From contig NZ_LMEW01000016.1 of NCBI RefSeq assembly GCF_001426525.1, forward strand, positions 1,055 through 65,054: a stretch of DNA of 64,000 nucleotides, given 5' to 3'. Positions within the stretch are counted from its first letter, which is position 1. Each line of letters opens with the position of its first letter. The notes below the pieces were generated by a model. It was not told where the DNA came from. It ran no database searches and worked only from the letters and a program-made list of their open reading frames with translations. The DNA comes from Massilia sp. Root133. Lineage in GTDB: Bacteria; Pseudomonadota; Gammaproteobacteria; Burkholderiales; Burkholderiaceae_D. A program made the position numbers and the translations under genes. Below, piece after piece: positions 51,335 through 60,878 of the stretch.

Positions 51335-52264
51335 ATGAAACGCAGGGATTTCTTGTATGTGACCGCGGCAGCCGTCGTGGCCGGCCGTGCGCAGGCCGCG
51401 CAGACGGAGGTGGAACGCTATCGCCACGCGCGGCGCCACGTGGACCTGCCGTGCGGCCGCATCGCGTACGTCGAGCGTGGCACGGGCGCGGCGGCGCTGT
51501 TCCTGCACGGGGCGCCGCTCAACGGCTTCCAGTGGCGCGGAGCGCTCGACCGCCTCGCCCCGTACCGGCGTTGCATCGCCCCCGATTTCATGGGCCTTGG
51601 CTACTCGCAGGTCCCCGAAAACCAGTCGGTGGCGCCCGCCGCCCAGGTGGCGATGCTGGCGGCGCTGCTGGACGCGCTGGGCGTCGGCCAGGCCGACATC
51701 GTCGCTTCCGACAGCGGCGGCGCGGTCGCGCAGCTGTTCCTGGTCCGCTTTCCGGCACGGGTGCGCACGCTGGTGCTCACCAACTGCGACACGGAGCCCA
51801 GCAGCCCGCCGCCGCTGATCCAGCCGGTGCTCAACATGGCCCGTGCGGGCACGCTGGCCGACGACACCGCGCGGTGGCTGGCCGACGGGAGCCTGGCGCG
51901 CGCGACGTTCGGCGCGGCCGCGTACCACGATCCGGCGCTGCTCACGGACGACATCATCGACTACTACGTGGCACCGATGGTGAGCACGCCGTTGCGGCGC
52001 AGGCAGTACCACGCATTCCACAACGCGCTCGCGCCGAATCCGCTGGCGGGCATCGAGGCGGCGCTCAAACGCACCACGGTGCCGGTGCGGATGGTATGGG
52101 GCGCCAGCGACATGATCTTTCCGATGGCGGATGCCGCTTATCTTGACCGTATATTCCCGCGCTCGCAGGGAATATATCGAGTTCCAAAAGGAAAATTATT
52201 TTTTCAGGAGGAATTTCCCGATGTAATTGCGGAAGAGGTATTGCAATTATGGCGTACCGCTTGA
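51335..52264 (+). CDS. Tat-exported alpha/beta hydrolase, dehalogenase-like
   Basis: The 309-residue protein starts at ATG 51335, 9 bp after GGAGAG. It has a twin-arginine signal (KRRDFLYV then AAAVVAGRAQAA), the HGAPLNGFQWRG oxyanion region and the nucleophile elbow SDSGGAVA with Asp. This is the haloalkane dehalogenase/epoxide hydrolase pattern. The last 45 codons are AT-rich (from about 52130), unlike the rest of the gene. It is divergent from the AraC regulator. Confidence 0.85.
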   Translation: MKRRDFLYVTAAAVVAGRAQAAQTEVERYRHARRHVDLPCGRIAYVERGTGAAALFLHGAPLNGFQWRGALDRLAPYRRCIAPDFMGLGYSQVPENQSVAPAAQVAMLAALLDALGVGQADIVASDSGGAVAQLFLVRFPARVRTLVLTNCDTEPSSPPPLIQPVLNMARAGTLADDTARWLADGSLARATFGAAAYHDPALLTDDIIDYYVAPMVSTPLRRRQYHAFHNALAPNPLAGIEAALKRTTVPVRMVWGASDMIFPMADAAYLDRIFPRSQGIYRVPKGKLFFQEEFPDVIAEEVLQLWRTA

Positions 52265-52547
52265 ATACAAGAGTTGATCGAGATAATCGATATTTTCCGG
52301 GGCTAAATAAAAGGATACGTATAATATGAAACCGTATCGGGTATAACGAATACATATGTTTTATATTTGATCGCCGATTTACCCGATTTAAATGTCGGAG
52401 TATTTAACAGTTATAGGATATATATCAATGCGGCTTTAAAAAATTCATTTTCTTTCAAGTAGATAAGTGCTTGGCACAGGAATTGCTAAGGTGTCGCAGT
52501 GCATTAAACGCACCTATAACTCTTATTGACTTGAAAGGACCGCAGAG
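52265..52547. other. AT-rich intergenic region with sigma-54 promoter
   Basis: This 283-bp stretch is strikingly A/T-rich and continues the AT-rich end of the upstream hydrolase gene. It holds no plausible gene. The sigma-54 promoter at 52471-52487 is the only element I can name. Confidence 0.6.
52471..52487 (+). promoter_or_regulatory. Sigma-54 promoter of the PEP-CTERM gene
   Basis: TTGGCACAGGAATTGCT fits the -24/-12 consensus YTGGCACGNNNNTTGCW except A for G at position 8. GG and GC are exactly 10 bp apart. It ends 60 bp before the ATG. Established knowledge ties many PEP-CTERM genes to the PrsK/PrsR system and sigma-54. Confidence 0.85.
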
Positions 52548-53339
52548 ATGAAATTAAAATTCGCGCTGGCCGCTGCCCTCGCATTCACCGCCGTTACCGG
52601 TACCGCACACGCCGGCGCCTTTATCAATGGTGGTTTTGAAGATGGCAATGCAAACGGCTGGACGACTGGGGAAGGGTATCGTTGGGATACGCTGAATGCG
52701 AGCCTGTCGCCCGCCACTTTCCTGCCGGGCGGCAGCAAGTACACGGGGCCGGCAACCCGCTCGGCCGTCAACGCCGCTGGCACGGTCGATCCGTTGCTGG
52801 GCTCGTTGCTGGGTTCGACCGTTTATTCGGGCCAGTACTCGTATCGTGTCGAAGACACTTCGGACGGCGGTAATGCATCGGTCCTCAGCCAGAAAGTGAC
52901 GAATTACACCGAATCGAATATCTTCTTCGCGTGGAAAGCCGTGCTGGAAAATGGCGGCCACACCGCCGATGAATCGGCCGAATTGCTGATCACGCTGACC
53001 GACGATACGACGGGCACGGTCCTGATCAATCGCGTCTACAATGCCGGCGACGGCGGCGGCGGCGTCGACAGCCGTTTCACCATGAATGGCGACCTGTTTT
53101 ATACCTCGGCCTGGCAAATCGAACAACTCGCGATCGATTCGTCGCTGTCGGGCCACGATTTCACGCTGTCGATTCTGGCTGCCGATTGCCAGCCGTCCGC
53201 ACACACGGGTTACGCCTATATCGACGGTTTTGGCGCGGTTATCCCGCCGGTGAAAGTTCCGGAACCGGCATCGGCCGCGCTGATGCTGCTGGGTGCCGGC
53301 GCAATGCTGCGTTCGCGCCGTCGCAAGCAGGTTAAATAA
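52548..53339 (+). CDS. PEP-CTERM sorting-domain protein
   Basis: The 263-residue protein has a signal peptide (KLKFALAAALAFTAVTGTAHA), a body beginning AFINGGFEDGNANGWTT, which resembles carbohydrate-binding/DUF642-like beta-sandwich starts, and a C-terminal tag VPEPASAALMLLGAGAML plus RSRRRK. It is exported and then handled by exosortase. Transcription is probably from the sigma-54 promoter upstream. The start has an AAAGG site 8 bp ahead. Confidence 0.9.
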   Translation: MKLKFALAAALAFTAVTGTAHAGAFINGGFEDGNANGWTTGEGYRWDTLNASLSPATFLPGGSKYTGPATRSAVNAAGTVDPLLGSLLGSTVYSGQYSYRVEDTSDGGNASVLSQKVTNYTESNIFFAWKAVLENGGHTADESAELLITLTDDTTGTVLINRVYNAGDGGGGVDSRFTMNGDLFYTSAWQIEQLAIDSSLSGHDFTLSILAADCQPSAHTGYAYIDGFGAVIPPVKVPEPASAALMLLGAGAMLRSRRRKQVK

Positions 53340-53350
53340 AGCAGGTATGA

Positions 53351-53380
53351 ATAAAACGCCATCCGCGGATGGCGTTTTAT
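53351..53380. terminator. Perfect palindrome after the PEP-CTERM gene
   Basis: ATAAAACGCCATCCG and its exact complement form a 30-bp hairpin, ending in TTTTAT on both strands. It starts 12 bp after the stop codon and can end transcription from either side. Confidence 0.85.
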
Positions 53381-53399
53381 TATCGATAGCCTGAAAACA

Positions 53400-53429
53400 A
53401 AAACGCCGACCTGCAAGGGTCGGCGTTTT
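53400..53429 (-). terminator. Terminator of tRNA-Phe copy 2
   Basis: On the minus strand the 12-bp stem AAAACGCCGACC/GGTCGGCGTTTT with a 6-base loop is followed by TTTTTGTTTT. It lies 13 bp after the tRNA 3' end. Confidence 0.88.
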
Positions 53430-53441
53430 CGCTTGAAACTT

Positions 53442-53517
53442 TGGTGGCCCGGGGCGGAATCGAACCACCGACACAAGGATTTTCAATCCTCTGCTCTACC
53501 AACTGAGCTACCAGGCC
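53442..53517 (-). tRNA. tRNA-Phe (GAA), copy 2
   Basis: The sequence is identical over all 76 nt to the copy at 32432, with the same strand and encoded CCA. A minus-strand promoter is visible: TATAAT at 53530-53535 and TTGCGG at 53553-53558 with 17-bp spacing. Confidence 0.97.
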
Positions 53518-53529
53518 AAAGGAGGCATG

Positions 53530-53558
53530 ATTATAGCGACGGGTTTGCGAAGCCGCAA
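53530..53558 (-). promoter_or_regulatory. Promoter of tRNA-Phe copy 2
   Basis: Minus-strand -10 TATAAT and -35 TTGCGG are 17 bp apart. The -10 ends 12 bp before the tRNA 5' end, a normal distance for a stable-RNA promoter. Confidence 0.75.
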
Positions 53559-53649
53559 GACCTGTCGAGCAGTTTTTGGCAACGGCCAGGACGATATGCC
53601 CGTCCCGTTCGCCGGAAGCAGGCCACTGCGAAGGTCTATAATGTTCATC

Positions 53650-54888
53650 ATGAGCACACACACCACTTCCTCCGCACATCATCGCAACGTCGACCGCCGC
53701 AGCGACATCTGCATCGTCGGCAATGGCGCCATCGCCAAGACGGCGGCCCTGGGCCTGTCGCAGGCCGGGCACAGCGTCACCTTGCTCGTGCCGCCCGCGC
53801 GGCCGGACGCGCCGGAAGCGCCGGCCGGTGGCGAAAAGCCGTGGGACGTGCGCGTGTATGCGCTCAACCATACGGCGCATACGTTATTGTCGTCGCTGAA
53901 AGTCTGGGGCGCGCTCGACATGGCGCGCGTGGCGCCCGTCGACGCCATGGACGTGCAGGGCGACGGGGAGCAGGGCGGCCATCTCGGCTTCGATGCGTTC
54001 GGCGCCCATGCGGGCTCGCTCGCGTGGATCGTCGAGGACAGCAACCTGAACCAGGCGCTCGACGCGGCGCTGCGCTTCGCCCAGAACGTCGAGACCGTCA
54101 CGGGACGCGCCTGCCGCATCGTGAGCAGCGCGGAAGACGTCGAGGTCGAGCTGGAAGACGGCAAGGTACTCGCGGCCCAGCTGCTGGTCGGCGCCGACGG
54201 CCGCGATTCCTGGGTGCGCGGGCAGTGCGACATCGGCATCGATTACCGCTCGTACCACCAGCGCGCCATCGTGGCGAATTTTGCGTGCGAACAGCCGCAT
54301 CACAACGTCGCCTATCAATGGTTCACGTGCAAGGAAGGCATCGTCGCGCTGCTGCCGCTGCCGGGGAATAAAGTGTCGCTCGTGTGGTCCGCGCCGGATA
54401 CGCTGGCGGACACGATCATGAACGAATCGCTGGGCGAGCTGGCGATCCGCCTGGGCGAGTATTCGGAGAACAAGCTGGGCCTGCTGAAGCCGCTGCAGCC
54501 GGAAGACGTCAAGGCGATCCCGCTGGCGCTCGTGCGCCCGCACGCGATCACGGCGCCGCGCGTCGCGCTCATCGGCGACGCGGCCCACGCCGTGCATCCG
54601 CTGGCCGGGCACGGCATGAACCTGGGCTTCGGCGACATCAATGGGCTGCTCGACACGCTCGCCGCGCGCGACGACCACCAGGGCCTCGGCGACGAGCGGC
54701 TGCTGGCGCGCTACGCGAGAGCGCGCAAGGAAGACGTATTGCTGATGCAACTTGCCACGGATGGCCTGGAGCGCCTGTTCGGCGCAAATCTTGAGCCCGT
54801 GCGCGTCGTTCGCAATTTAGGATTAAACTTGCTGGATAAGTTGCCTCTGGTCAAGCGACGGCTGATCGCCCACGCGATGGGCAGGTAA
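53650..54888 (+). CDS. UbiH/UbiF/VisC-family FAD monooxygenase
   Basis: The 412-residue protein starts at ATG 53650; ATG 53641 is also possible. It has the N-terminal dinucleotide site CIVGNGAIAKTAALGL, the mid-region DG motif LLVGADGRDSWVR, and the family-defining VALIGDAAHAVHPLAGHGMNLGFGD. These enzymes hydroxylate the ubiquinone ring at the membrane; which ring position cannot be told. The GxGxxG loop reads GNGAIA, with Ala at the last Gly. A TATAAT at 53637-53642 sits very near the start codon, so a leaderless message is possible. Confidence 0.9.
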   Translation: MSTHTTSSAHHRNVDRRSDICIVGNGAIAKTAALGLSQAGHSVTLLVPPARPDAPEAPAGGEKPWDVRVYALNHTAHTLLSSLKVWGALDMARVAPVDAMDVQGDGEQGGHLGFDAFGAHAGSLAWIVEDSNLNQALDAALRFAQNVETVTGRACRIVSSAEDVEVELEDGKVLAAQLLVGADGRDSWVRGQCDIGIDYRSYHQRAIVANFACEQPHHNVAYQWFTCKEGIVALLPLPGNKVSLVWSAPDTLADTIMNESLGELAIRLGEYSENKLGLLKPLQPEDVKAIPLALVRPHAITAPRVALIGDAAHAVHPLAGHGMNLGFGDINGLLDTLAARDDHQGLGDERLLARYARARKEDVLLMQLATDGLERLFGANLEPVRVVRNLGLNLLDKLPLVKRRLIAHAMGR

Positions 54889-54915
54889 CGCGGCACATCT
54901 TTAAGGAATTCATTC

Positions 54916-55638
54916 ATGGGTAAAACGAAGCTCGCCGTCCTGCTGGCGACCGGCCTGATCACGTCGTGCGTCGGCGCGCAGAATTCGGTCGAGGCGAACA
55001 TCAAGAAGGCGATCGAACCGCGCCTTGGCGGCGCCAAGATCGAGTCGATCAAGGAAACGCCGTACGCCGGCCTGTACGAACTGCGCGTCGCCGGTGACAT
55101 CCTGTACACGGACAAGAAAGGCGAATACCTCATCATCGGCCACGTCTACGATGCCAAGACCACGCGCGACCTGACCCGCGAGCGCATCGACGACGTCAAC
55201 AAGATCAAGTTCTCGGACCTGCCGCTGAACGACGCCATCAAGCAGGTCAAGGGCGACGGCAAGCGCGTGATCGCCGTGTTCGAAGACCCGAACTGCGGCT
55301 ACTGCAAGCGCTTGCGCCAGACGACGCTGAAGAACATGGACAACGTGACGATCTACACGTTCCTGTACAACATCCTGTCGCCGGACTCGTTCGAGAAATC
55401 GAAGAATGTCTGGTGCGCCCCGGACCGCGCCAAGGCCTGGGATGACTGGATGATCAACAACAAGCCGGCACCCGCCGCGCCGGCGAGCTGCGAGTCGCCG
55501 AACGAGAAGGTGCTGGCGCTGGGCCAGAAGCTGCACATCACCGGCACGCCGGCGATCTTCTTCACGGACGGCAGCCGGATTCCGGGCGCCGTCGACCAGA
55601 AAACGCTCGAGGCCAAACTGGCCGCCCTCAAGCAGTAA
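54916..55638 (+). CDS. dsbC: Thiol:disulfide interchange protein DsbC-like
   Basis: The 240-residue periplasmic isomerase has an export signal (LAVLLATGLITSC, which may be a lipobox), a DsbC dimerisation domain (about 24-85) and a thioredoxin fold with the CGYC site at Cys127-Cys130. A second Cys pair lies at KNVWCAPD and ASCESP. The cis-Pro is in TGTPAIFF. It corrects wrong disulphides in exported proteins and would be re-reduced by DsbD. It has its own terminator. Confidence 0.92.
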   Translation: MGKTKLAVLLATGLITSCVGAQNSVEANIKKAIEPRLGGAKIESIKETPYAGLYELRVAGDILYTDKKGEYLIIGHVYDAKTTRDLTRERIDDVNKIKFSDLPLNDAIKQVKGDGKRVIAVFEDPNCGYCKRLRQTTLKNMDNVTIYTFLYNILSPDSFEKSKNVWCAPDRAKAWDDWMINNKPAPAAPASCESPNEKVLALGQKLHITGTPAIFFTDGSRIPGAVDQKTLEAKLAALKQ

Positions 55639-55647
55639 CACGAAAAG

Positions 55648-55668
55648 CCCGGCACCGCCGGGTTTTTT
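55648..55668 (+). terminator. Intrinsic terminator of dsbC
   Basis: CCCGGC-ACC-GCCGGG is followed by six T. It ends 30 bp after the dsbC stop and before the molybdenum hydroxylase genes. Confidence 0.88.
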
Positions 55669-55704
55669 ACGACTACACCAACAAGCCAAAACAAGGGAGA
55701 AGAC

Positions 55705-56163
<459 letters not shown>

Positions 56164-56172
56164 GGAGGCCGC

Positions 56173-58389
56173 ATGCTATTCGAACAGGTGAAACATGTGA
56201 CTCCTGCTGGCCGCTTTGCCCCGACCTCGCGCCGCGGGTTCCTGAAGGCCGGCACGCTTGCCACCGGTGGTCTCGTGCTGGGCTTCGTGCTGCCGACGGG
56301 CGGCCGCTTCGCCCGCGCCGCGGATGCCGCCAAGCCCACCGTCTACGCCCCGAACGCGTTCCTGCGCGTGGCGCCGGACAACACGGTGACCGTGCAGGTC
56401 AACCGTCTCGAATTCGGCCAGGGCGTGCACACGGCGCTGCCGATGGTGATCGCGGACGAACTCGACGCCGACTGGAGCCAGGTGCGCAGCGAGCTCGCGC
56501 CGGCCGCCGACGTGTACAAGGATCCGGCCTTCGGCATCCAGATGACGGGCGGCTCGGGCACCATCGCCCACTCGTTCACGCAATACCGCGAAATAGGCGC
56601 CCGCGCCCGCGCGATGCTGGTCCAGGCGGCCGCGCAGCAATGGAAGGCGGATCCGTCCCAGTGCCGCACGGCGAAGGGCGTCGTCTACGGCCCGGCGGGC
56701 CAGAAGGCGACCTATGGATCGCTGGCCGAAGCGGCGATGGCCCTGCCGGTGCCGCAGACCGTCACGTTGAAGGACCAGAAGGCGTTCCGCTACATCGGCA
56801 AGCCGATGCCGCGCCTGGACGCCCGCGCCAAGTCGACGGGCCGCCAGCAGTTCGGCCTCGACGTCAAGCCGGCCGGCACCAAGGTCGCCGTCGTCGCGCA
56901 CCCGCCCGTGTTCGGCGCGAAGGTGGCGAAGTTCGATGCATCGAAGGCCAAGGCCGTGCGCGGCGTGATCGCGGTGCTGGAGATTCCGGTGGACCGGGGC
57001 GGCCGCGGCGTGGCCGTCGTCGCCGACGGCTACTGGCCCGCCAAGCAGGCGCGCGACCTGCTCGCTATCGAGTGGGACACGAGCGCCGTCGAAAAAGTCG
57101 ACAGCGGCAGGCAGCTGGCGCAGTTCGCGGAACTGGCGAAGACGCCGGGCGCCGTCGCGCGCAAGGCCGATACGTCGAAGCTCGCGGGCGCGGCCAAAAA
57201 GATCTCGGCCGTCTACGAATTCCCGTACCTGGCGCACGCGCCGATGGAACCGATCAACTGCACGGTCGACCTGAAGGACGACGCCTGCACCTTGTGGGTC
57301 GGCTCGCAATTCCAGACCATCGACCAGGCCGCGGCCGCCGCGACGGCCGGCCTGAAGCCCGGGCAGGTCACCCTGAACACGATGATGGCGGGCGGCGGCT
57401 TCGGCCGGCGCGCCGTGCCGACGTCGGACTTCATCGTGGAAGCCGTCAACATCGCCAAGGCCTACAAAGCGGCGGGCCATGCGGGTCCGGTGAAGCTGAT
57501 CTGGAGCCGCGAGGACGACATCCGCGGCGGCTACTACCGTCCGTCGCACATCCACCGCGCGGACATCGGCCTGGACGCCGGCGGCAACATCGTCGCGTGG
57601 GACCACACGATCGTCGGCCAGTCGATCATCAGCGGCACCCCGTTCGAACCCATGATGGTCAAGAACGGCGTCGACGCCACGATGGTCGAAGGCATGGGCG
57701 AACCGTACGACGTGCCGCTGAACCTGACGGCGCATGCGGTGAAAGCCAACGTGCCCGTGCTGTGGTGGCGCTCCGTCGGGTCCACGCACACGGCGTTCGT
57801 GATGGAGACGCTGATCGACGAGGCGGCCCATGCGGCCGGCCAGGATCCGGTCGCGTACCGCAAGAAGCTGATCGACGCGAAGCACGCGCGCCATCACGCG
57901 GCGCTGGACCTGGCCGTGGCGAAGTCCGGCTATGGCAAGAAAACGCTGCCGAAAGGGCACGCATACGGCGTCGCGCTGCACGAGTCGTTCAACACGGTCG
58001 TCGCCTACGTCGTCGAGGCGTCGATCGTCGACGGCAGCCCGAAGGTGCACAAGGTCACGGCCGCCGTGCATTGCAACCTGCCCGTCAACCCGATGTCCAT
58101 CGAAGCGCAAGTGCAGGGTGCCGCGCTGATGGGCCTCGGCACGACGCTGCCGGGTGCGCGCATCACCCTGAAGGACGGCGTCGTCGAACAGCAGAACTTC
58201 GGCGACTACACGGTGGCGCGCATGAACGACATGCCGCAGGTGGACGTGTTCATCGTGCCGTCGCAGGATCCGCCGACGGGCATGGGCGAACCCGGCCTGC
58301 CGCCGCTGGCGCCGGCGCTGGCCAATGCCGTCTTCAAGCTGACCGGCAAGCGCCTGCGCAAGCTGCCGTTCGACCTGGCGGCGGCGTGA
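56173..58389 (+). CDS. Molybdenum hydroxylase large subunit, Mo-cofactor binding (IorB-like)
   Basis: The 738-residue protein has a Tat signal (SRRGFLKAGTLATGGLVLGF), so it is periplasmic, with the small subunit presumably carried along. The body has two molybdopterin-binding domains, with GGSGTIAHSFTQYREIGA, MAGGGFGRRAVPTSDF and PTGMGEPGLPPLAPALANA near the C-terminus. The last Glu (GEPGLPP) is the expected catalytic base. AAGGAGG is 5 bp before the ATG. Substrate (N-heterocycle or aldehyde) is unknown. Confidence 0.93.
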   Translation: MLFEQVKHVTPAGRFAPTSRRGFLKAGTLATGGLVLGFVLPTGGRFARAADAAKPTVYAPNAFLRVAPDNTVTVQVNRLEFGQGVHTALPMVIADELDADWSQVRSELAPAADVYKDPAFGIQMTGGSGTIAHSFTQYREIGARARAMLVQAAAQQWKADPSQCRTAKGVVYGPAGQKATYGSLAEAAMALPVPQTVTLKDQKAFRYIGKPMPRLDARAKSTGRQQFGLDVKPAGTKVAVVAHPPVFGAKVAKFDASKAKAVRGVIAVLEIPVDRGGRGVAVVADGYWPAKQARDLLAIEWDTSAVEKVDSGRQLAQFAELAKTPGAVARKADTSKLAGAAKKISAVYEFPYLAHAPMEPINCTVDLKDDACTLWVGSQFQTIDQAAAAATAGLKPGQVTLNTMMAGGGFGRRAVPTSDFIVEAVNIAKAYKAAGHAGPVKLIWSREDDIRGGYYRPSHIHRADIGLDAGGNIVAWDHTIVGQSIISGTPFEPMMVKNGVDATMVEGMGEPYDVPLNLTAHAVKANVPVLWWRSVGSTHTAFVMETLIDEAAHAAGQDPVAYRKKLIDAKHARHHAALDLAVAKSGYGKKTLPKGHAYGVALHESFNTVVAYVVEASIVDGSPKVHKVTAAVHCNLPVNPMSIEAQVQGAALMGLGTTLPGARITLKDGVVEQQNFGDYTVARMNDMPQVDVFIVPSQDPPTGMGEPGLPPLAPALANAVFKLTGKRLRKLPFDLAAA

Positions 58390-58970
58390 GCGTGTCCCCG
58401 GTCGGCATTTTGTTGGCGGCTGGCCGGGGGCGCCGTTTCGATCCCGCCGGGCAGCGCAACAAGCTGCTGCAGCCGCTGGCCGGTGAGCCCGTCGTCGTGG
58501 CCAGCGCGCGCAAGCTGCTGGCCGCCGTCCCGCGCGTCGTGGCCGTCGTGCCGCCGCTCGACGCTGGCGTGGCCGAGCGGCTGACTGCGCTCGGATGCGA
58601 CGTGACCGTGTGCCCGGATGCCGACAGCGGCATGGCGGCTTCGCTCACGCATGCCATCCGCCATTCGCTGCCAGCGAACCCGCAGGCCTGGCTCGTGGCG
58701 CTGGGCGACATGCCCTGGGTGGATCCGGCCACGCTGCGCCGCCTCGCCGACGCGCTGGCGGCCGGGGCGGGCATCGCGGCACCCGTCATGGATGGGCGCC
58801 GCGGCAATCCGGTCGGCTTCGGGGCCGTCCACCTGGACGCATTGCTGGCCTTGCGCGGCGACGAGGGGGCACGGCGCCTGCTGCGCACCTTTCCCGTAAC
58901 GGAAATCCCGGTCGACGACCCGGGGATCTTGCGCGACATCGACCTGCCGGGCGACATGACGGGAGCGTAA
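58386..58970 (+). CDS. MocA-like molybdopterin cytidylyltransferase
   Basis: The 194-residue protein starts at GTG 58386, overlapping the large-subunit stop as GTGA. It has the nucleotidyltransferase signature GILLAAGRGRRFDPAGQRNKL and ALGDMPWVDPATLRRL. MocA makes the cytidine dinucleotide form of the Mo cofactor used by this hydroxylase family. The coupling to the structural genes supports the call. It could also serve XDH-type enzymes elsewhere. Confidence 0.9.
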   Translation: MSVSPVGILLAAGRGRRFDPAGQRNKLLQPLAGEPVVVASARKLLAAVPRVVAVVPPLDAGVAERLTALGCDVTVCPDADSGMAASLTHAIRHSLPANPQAWLVALGDMPWVDPATLRRLADALAAGAGIAAPVMDGRRGNPVGFGAVHLDALLALRGDEGARRLLRTFPVTEIPVDDPGILRDIDLPGDMTGA

Positions 58971-59048
58971 GCCCAACGGTGTGAACACCCTTTTTTCTGA
59001 AAAATGCCGTTACACTACGGCGCATCGGAGAGAGATTGTTCACGCCAT

Positions 59049-60878
59049 ATGAAAAAAGCACCCCAGAAGCAGCCGCCGGCCATCCAGTACACCATCGTCC
59101 CGAAGGACCTCGCCGGGCACCTGTTCAACGTCACCGTCACCGTGGCGGCGCCGCATCCGGACGGGCAGGTGTTTGCGCTGCCGGCCTGGATCCCGGGCAG
59201 CTACATGATCCGCGAGTTCGCCCGCAACATCGTGCGCATCCGCGCCGAGGCCGGGGGGGAAGCGGTCCGTCTCACGAAGCTGGACAAGCATAGCTGGCAG
59301 GCCGCGCCCGCCGCCGGGCCGCTGACCTTGCATTACGAGGTGTATGCGTGGGACCTGTCGGTGCGCGCCGCCCACCTGGACCAGACCCACGGCTTCTTCA
59401 ACGGCACGAGCGTGTTCCTGCGCGTCGTGGGCCAGGAGACACGGCCGCACCAGGTCGACATCCAGCGCCCGGGCGACCCGGCCGCCCGCATGTGGCGCGT
59501 GGCCACGTCGCTGCCGGAAGCGGGCGCGAAGCGCTACGGCTTCGGCACCTATGTCGCGGGCGACTACGATGAACTGATCGACCACCCCGTCGAGATGGGC
59601 GATTTCGTGCTGGGCGGCTTTACCGCGCACGGCGTGCGCCACGACATCGTCATCACGGGCCGCGTGCCGAACCTGGACATGGCGCGCCTGGAAAAAGACC
59701 TGAAAGCCATCTGCGAAACGCAGATCGCGTTCTTCGAGCCGAAGACGAAGAAGGCGCCGATGGACCGCTACGTGTTCCTGACGATGGTCGTCGGCGACGG
59801 CTACGGCGGCCTGGAACACCGCGCGTCGACGGCGCTGATCTGCGCGCGCACGGACCTGCCGTCGACGGCCGCGCCGAAGATGGCCGAGCCGAACGAGGGC
59901 TACATCAAGTTCCTGGGGCTGTGCAGCCACGAGTACTTCCACACCTGGAACGTCAAGCGCATCAAGCCGGCCGGGTTCGCGCCGTACGACCTGCAGGTCG
60001 AGAACTACACGCCGCTGCTGTGGCTGTTCGAGGGTTTCACCAGCTACTACGACGACCTGATGCTCGTGCGCAGCGGGATCATCAGCGAGGCCACGTACTT
60101 CAAGCTGCTCGGCAAGACCGTCGGCAGCGTCCTGCGCGGCACGGGCCGCACGAAGCAGAGCATCGCCGATTCCAGCTTCGACGCCTGGAGCAAGTACTAC
60201 CGCCAGGACGAGAATGCGCCGAACGCGATCATCAGTTATTACACCAAGGGTTCGCTGGTCGGCCTCGCGTTCGACCTGACGATCCGCGCGAAGACGGAAG
60301 GCGCGAAGTCGCTGGACGACATCATGCTCGCCTTGTGGGACCGCTACGGCCGCGACTTCTACAAAGGCAAGGAAGGAGGTGGGCGCGGGGTCACGGAGCA
60401 GGAGGTGGAAAGCCTGTTCGACGAGGTGAGCGGCGTGCGGTCGAAGCCGATCTTCGATCGCTACATCCGCGGCACGGAAGACATCCCGCTGGCCAAGCTG
60501 TACGCGCCGTTCAGCGTGAAGGTGACCGAAGAGCGCAAGAACGCCAAGCCGTCGCTGGACGCCGGCATCGGCCGCGACGCCGCCGGCGTCAAGCTGACGC
60601 AGGTGCACGAAGGCGGCGCGGCGCACCAGGCGGGCCTGTCGGCCGGCGACATCCTGATCGCCGTCGACAGCCTGCGCGTGAACGGCAACCCGTCCAACCT
60701 GGACCAGCTGTTCGCGCGCTACCGTGTGGGCGACACCGTGACCGTGCACGCGTTCCGCCGCGACGAGCTGATGGCGTTCGACGTCACCCTGCAGGGCGAC
60801 CGCGTGCCGTGCGTGCAGATCTCGGTGGTGCCGGGCACGCGCAAGGGGCCGGCGGTGAAGCGGCCGAGCGCAAGTTAA
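59049..60878 (+). CDS. M61 family metallopeptidase (glycyl aminopeptidase type) with PDZ domain
   Basis: The 609-residue protein starts at ATG 59049. The zinc motif HEYFH (His294-Glu295, His298) is followed by WNVKRIKP, diagnostic of M61. The distal zinc Glu is likely in FEGFTSYYDDL. A PDZ domain (about 500-590) follows. The N-terminal beta region (about 15-230) completes the fold. No signal peptide is visible, so cytosolic location is likely. Confidence 0.92.
   Translation: MKKAPQKQPPAIQYTIVPKDLAGHLFNVTVTVAAPHPDGQVFALPAWIPGSYMIREFARNIVRIRAEAGGEAVRLTKLDKHSWQAAPAAGPLTLHYEVYAWDLSVRAAHLDQTHGFFNGTSVFLRVVGQETRPHQVDIQRPGDPAARMWRVATSLPEAGAKRYGFGTYVAGDYDELIDHPVEMGDFVLGGFTAHGVRHDIVITGRVPNLDMARLEKDLKAICETQIAFFEPKTKKAPMDRYVFLTMVVGDGYGGLEHRASTALICARTDLPSTAAPKMAEPNEGYIKFLGLCSHEYFHTWNVKRIKPAGFAPYDLQVENYTPLLWLFEGFTSYYDDLMLVRSGIISEATYFKLLGKTVGSVLRGTGRTKQSIADSSFDAWSKYYRQDENAPNAIISYYTKGSLVGLAFDLTIRAKTEGAKSLDDIMLALWDRYGRDFYKGKEGGGRGVTEQEVESLFDEVSGVRSKPIFDRYIRGTEDIPLAKLYAPFSVKVTEERKNAKPSLDAGIGRDAAGVKLTQVHEGGAAHQAGLSAGDILIAVDSLRVNGNPSNLDQLFARYRVGDTVTVHAFRRDELMAFDVTLQGDRVPCVQISVVPGTRKGPAVKRPSAS

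Noticed and set aside
32432-53517. Genomic island bounded by tRNA-Phe genes
   Set aside because: No integrase, att-like truncated tRNA end or change in composition was seen at the tRNA borders, and genes between are ordinary.
58978-58996. Possible terminator after the MocA-like gene (GGTG-TGAA-CACC plus T-run)
   Set aside because: The stem is only four base pairs, too weak to list as a terminator.
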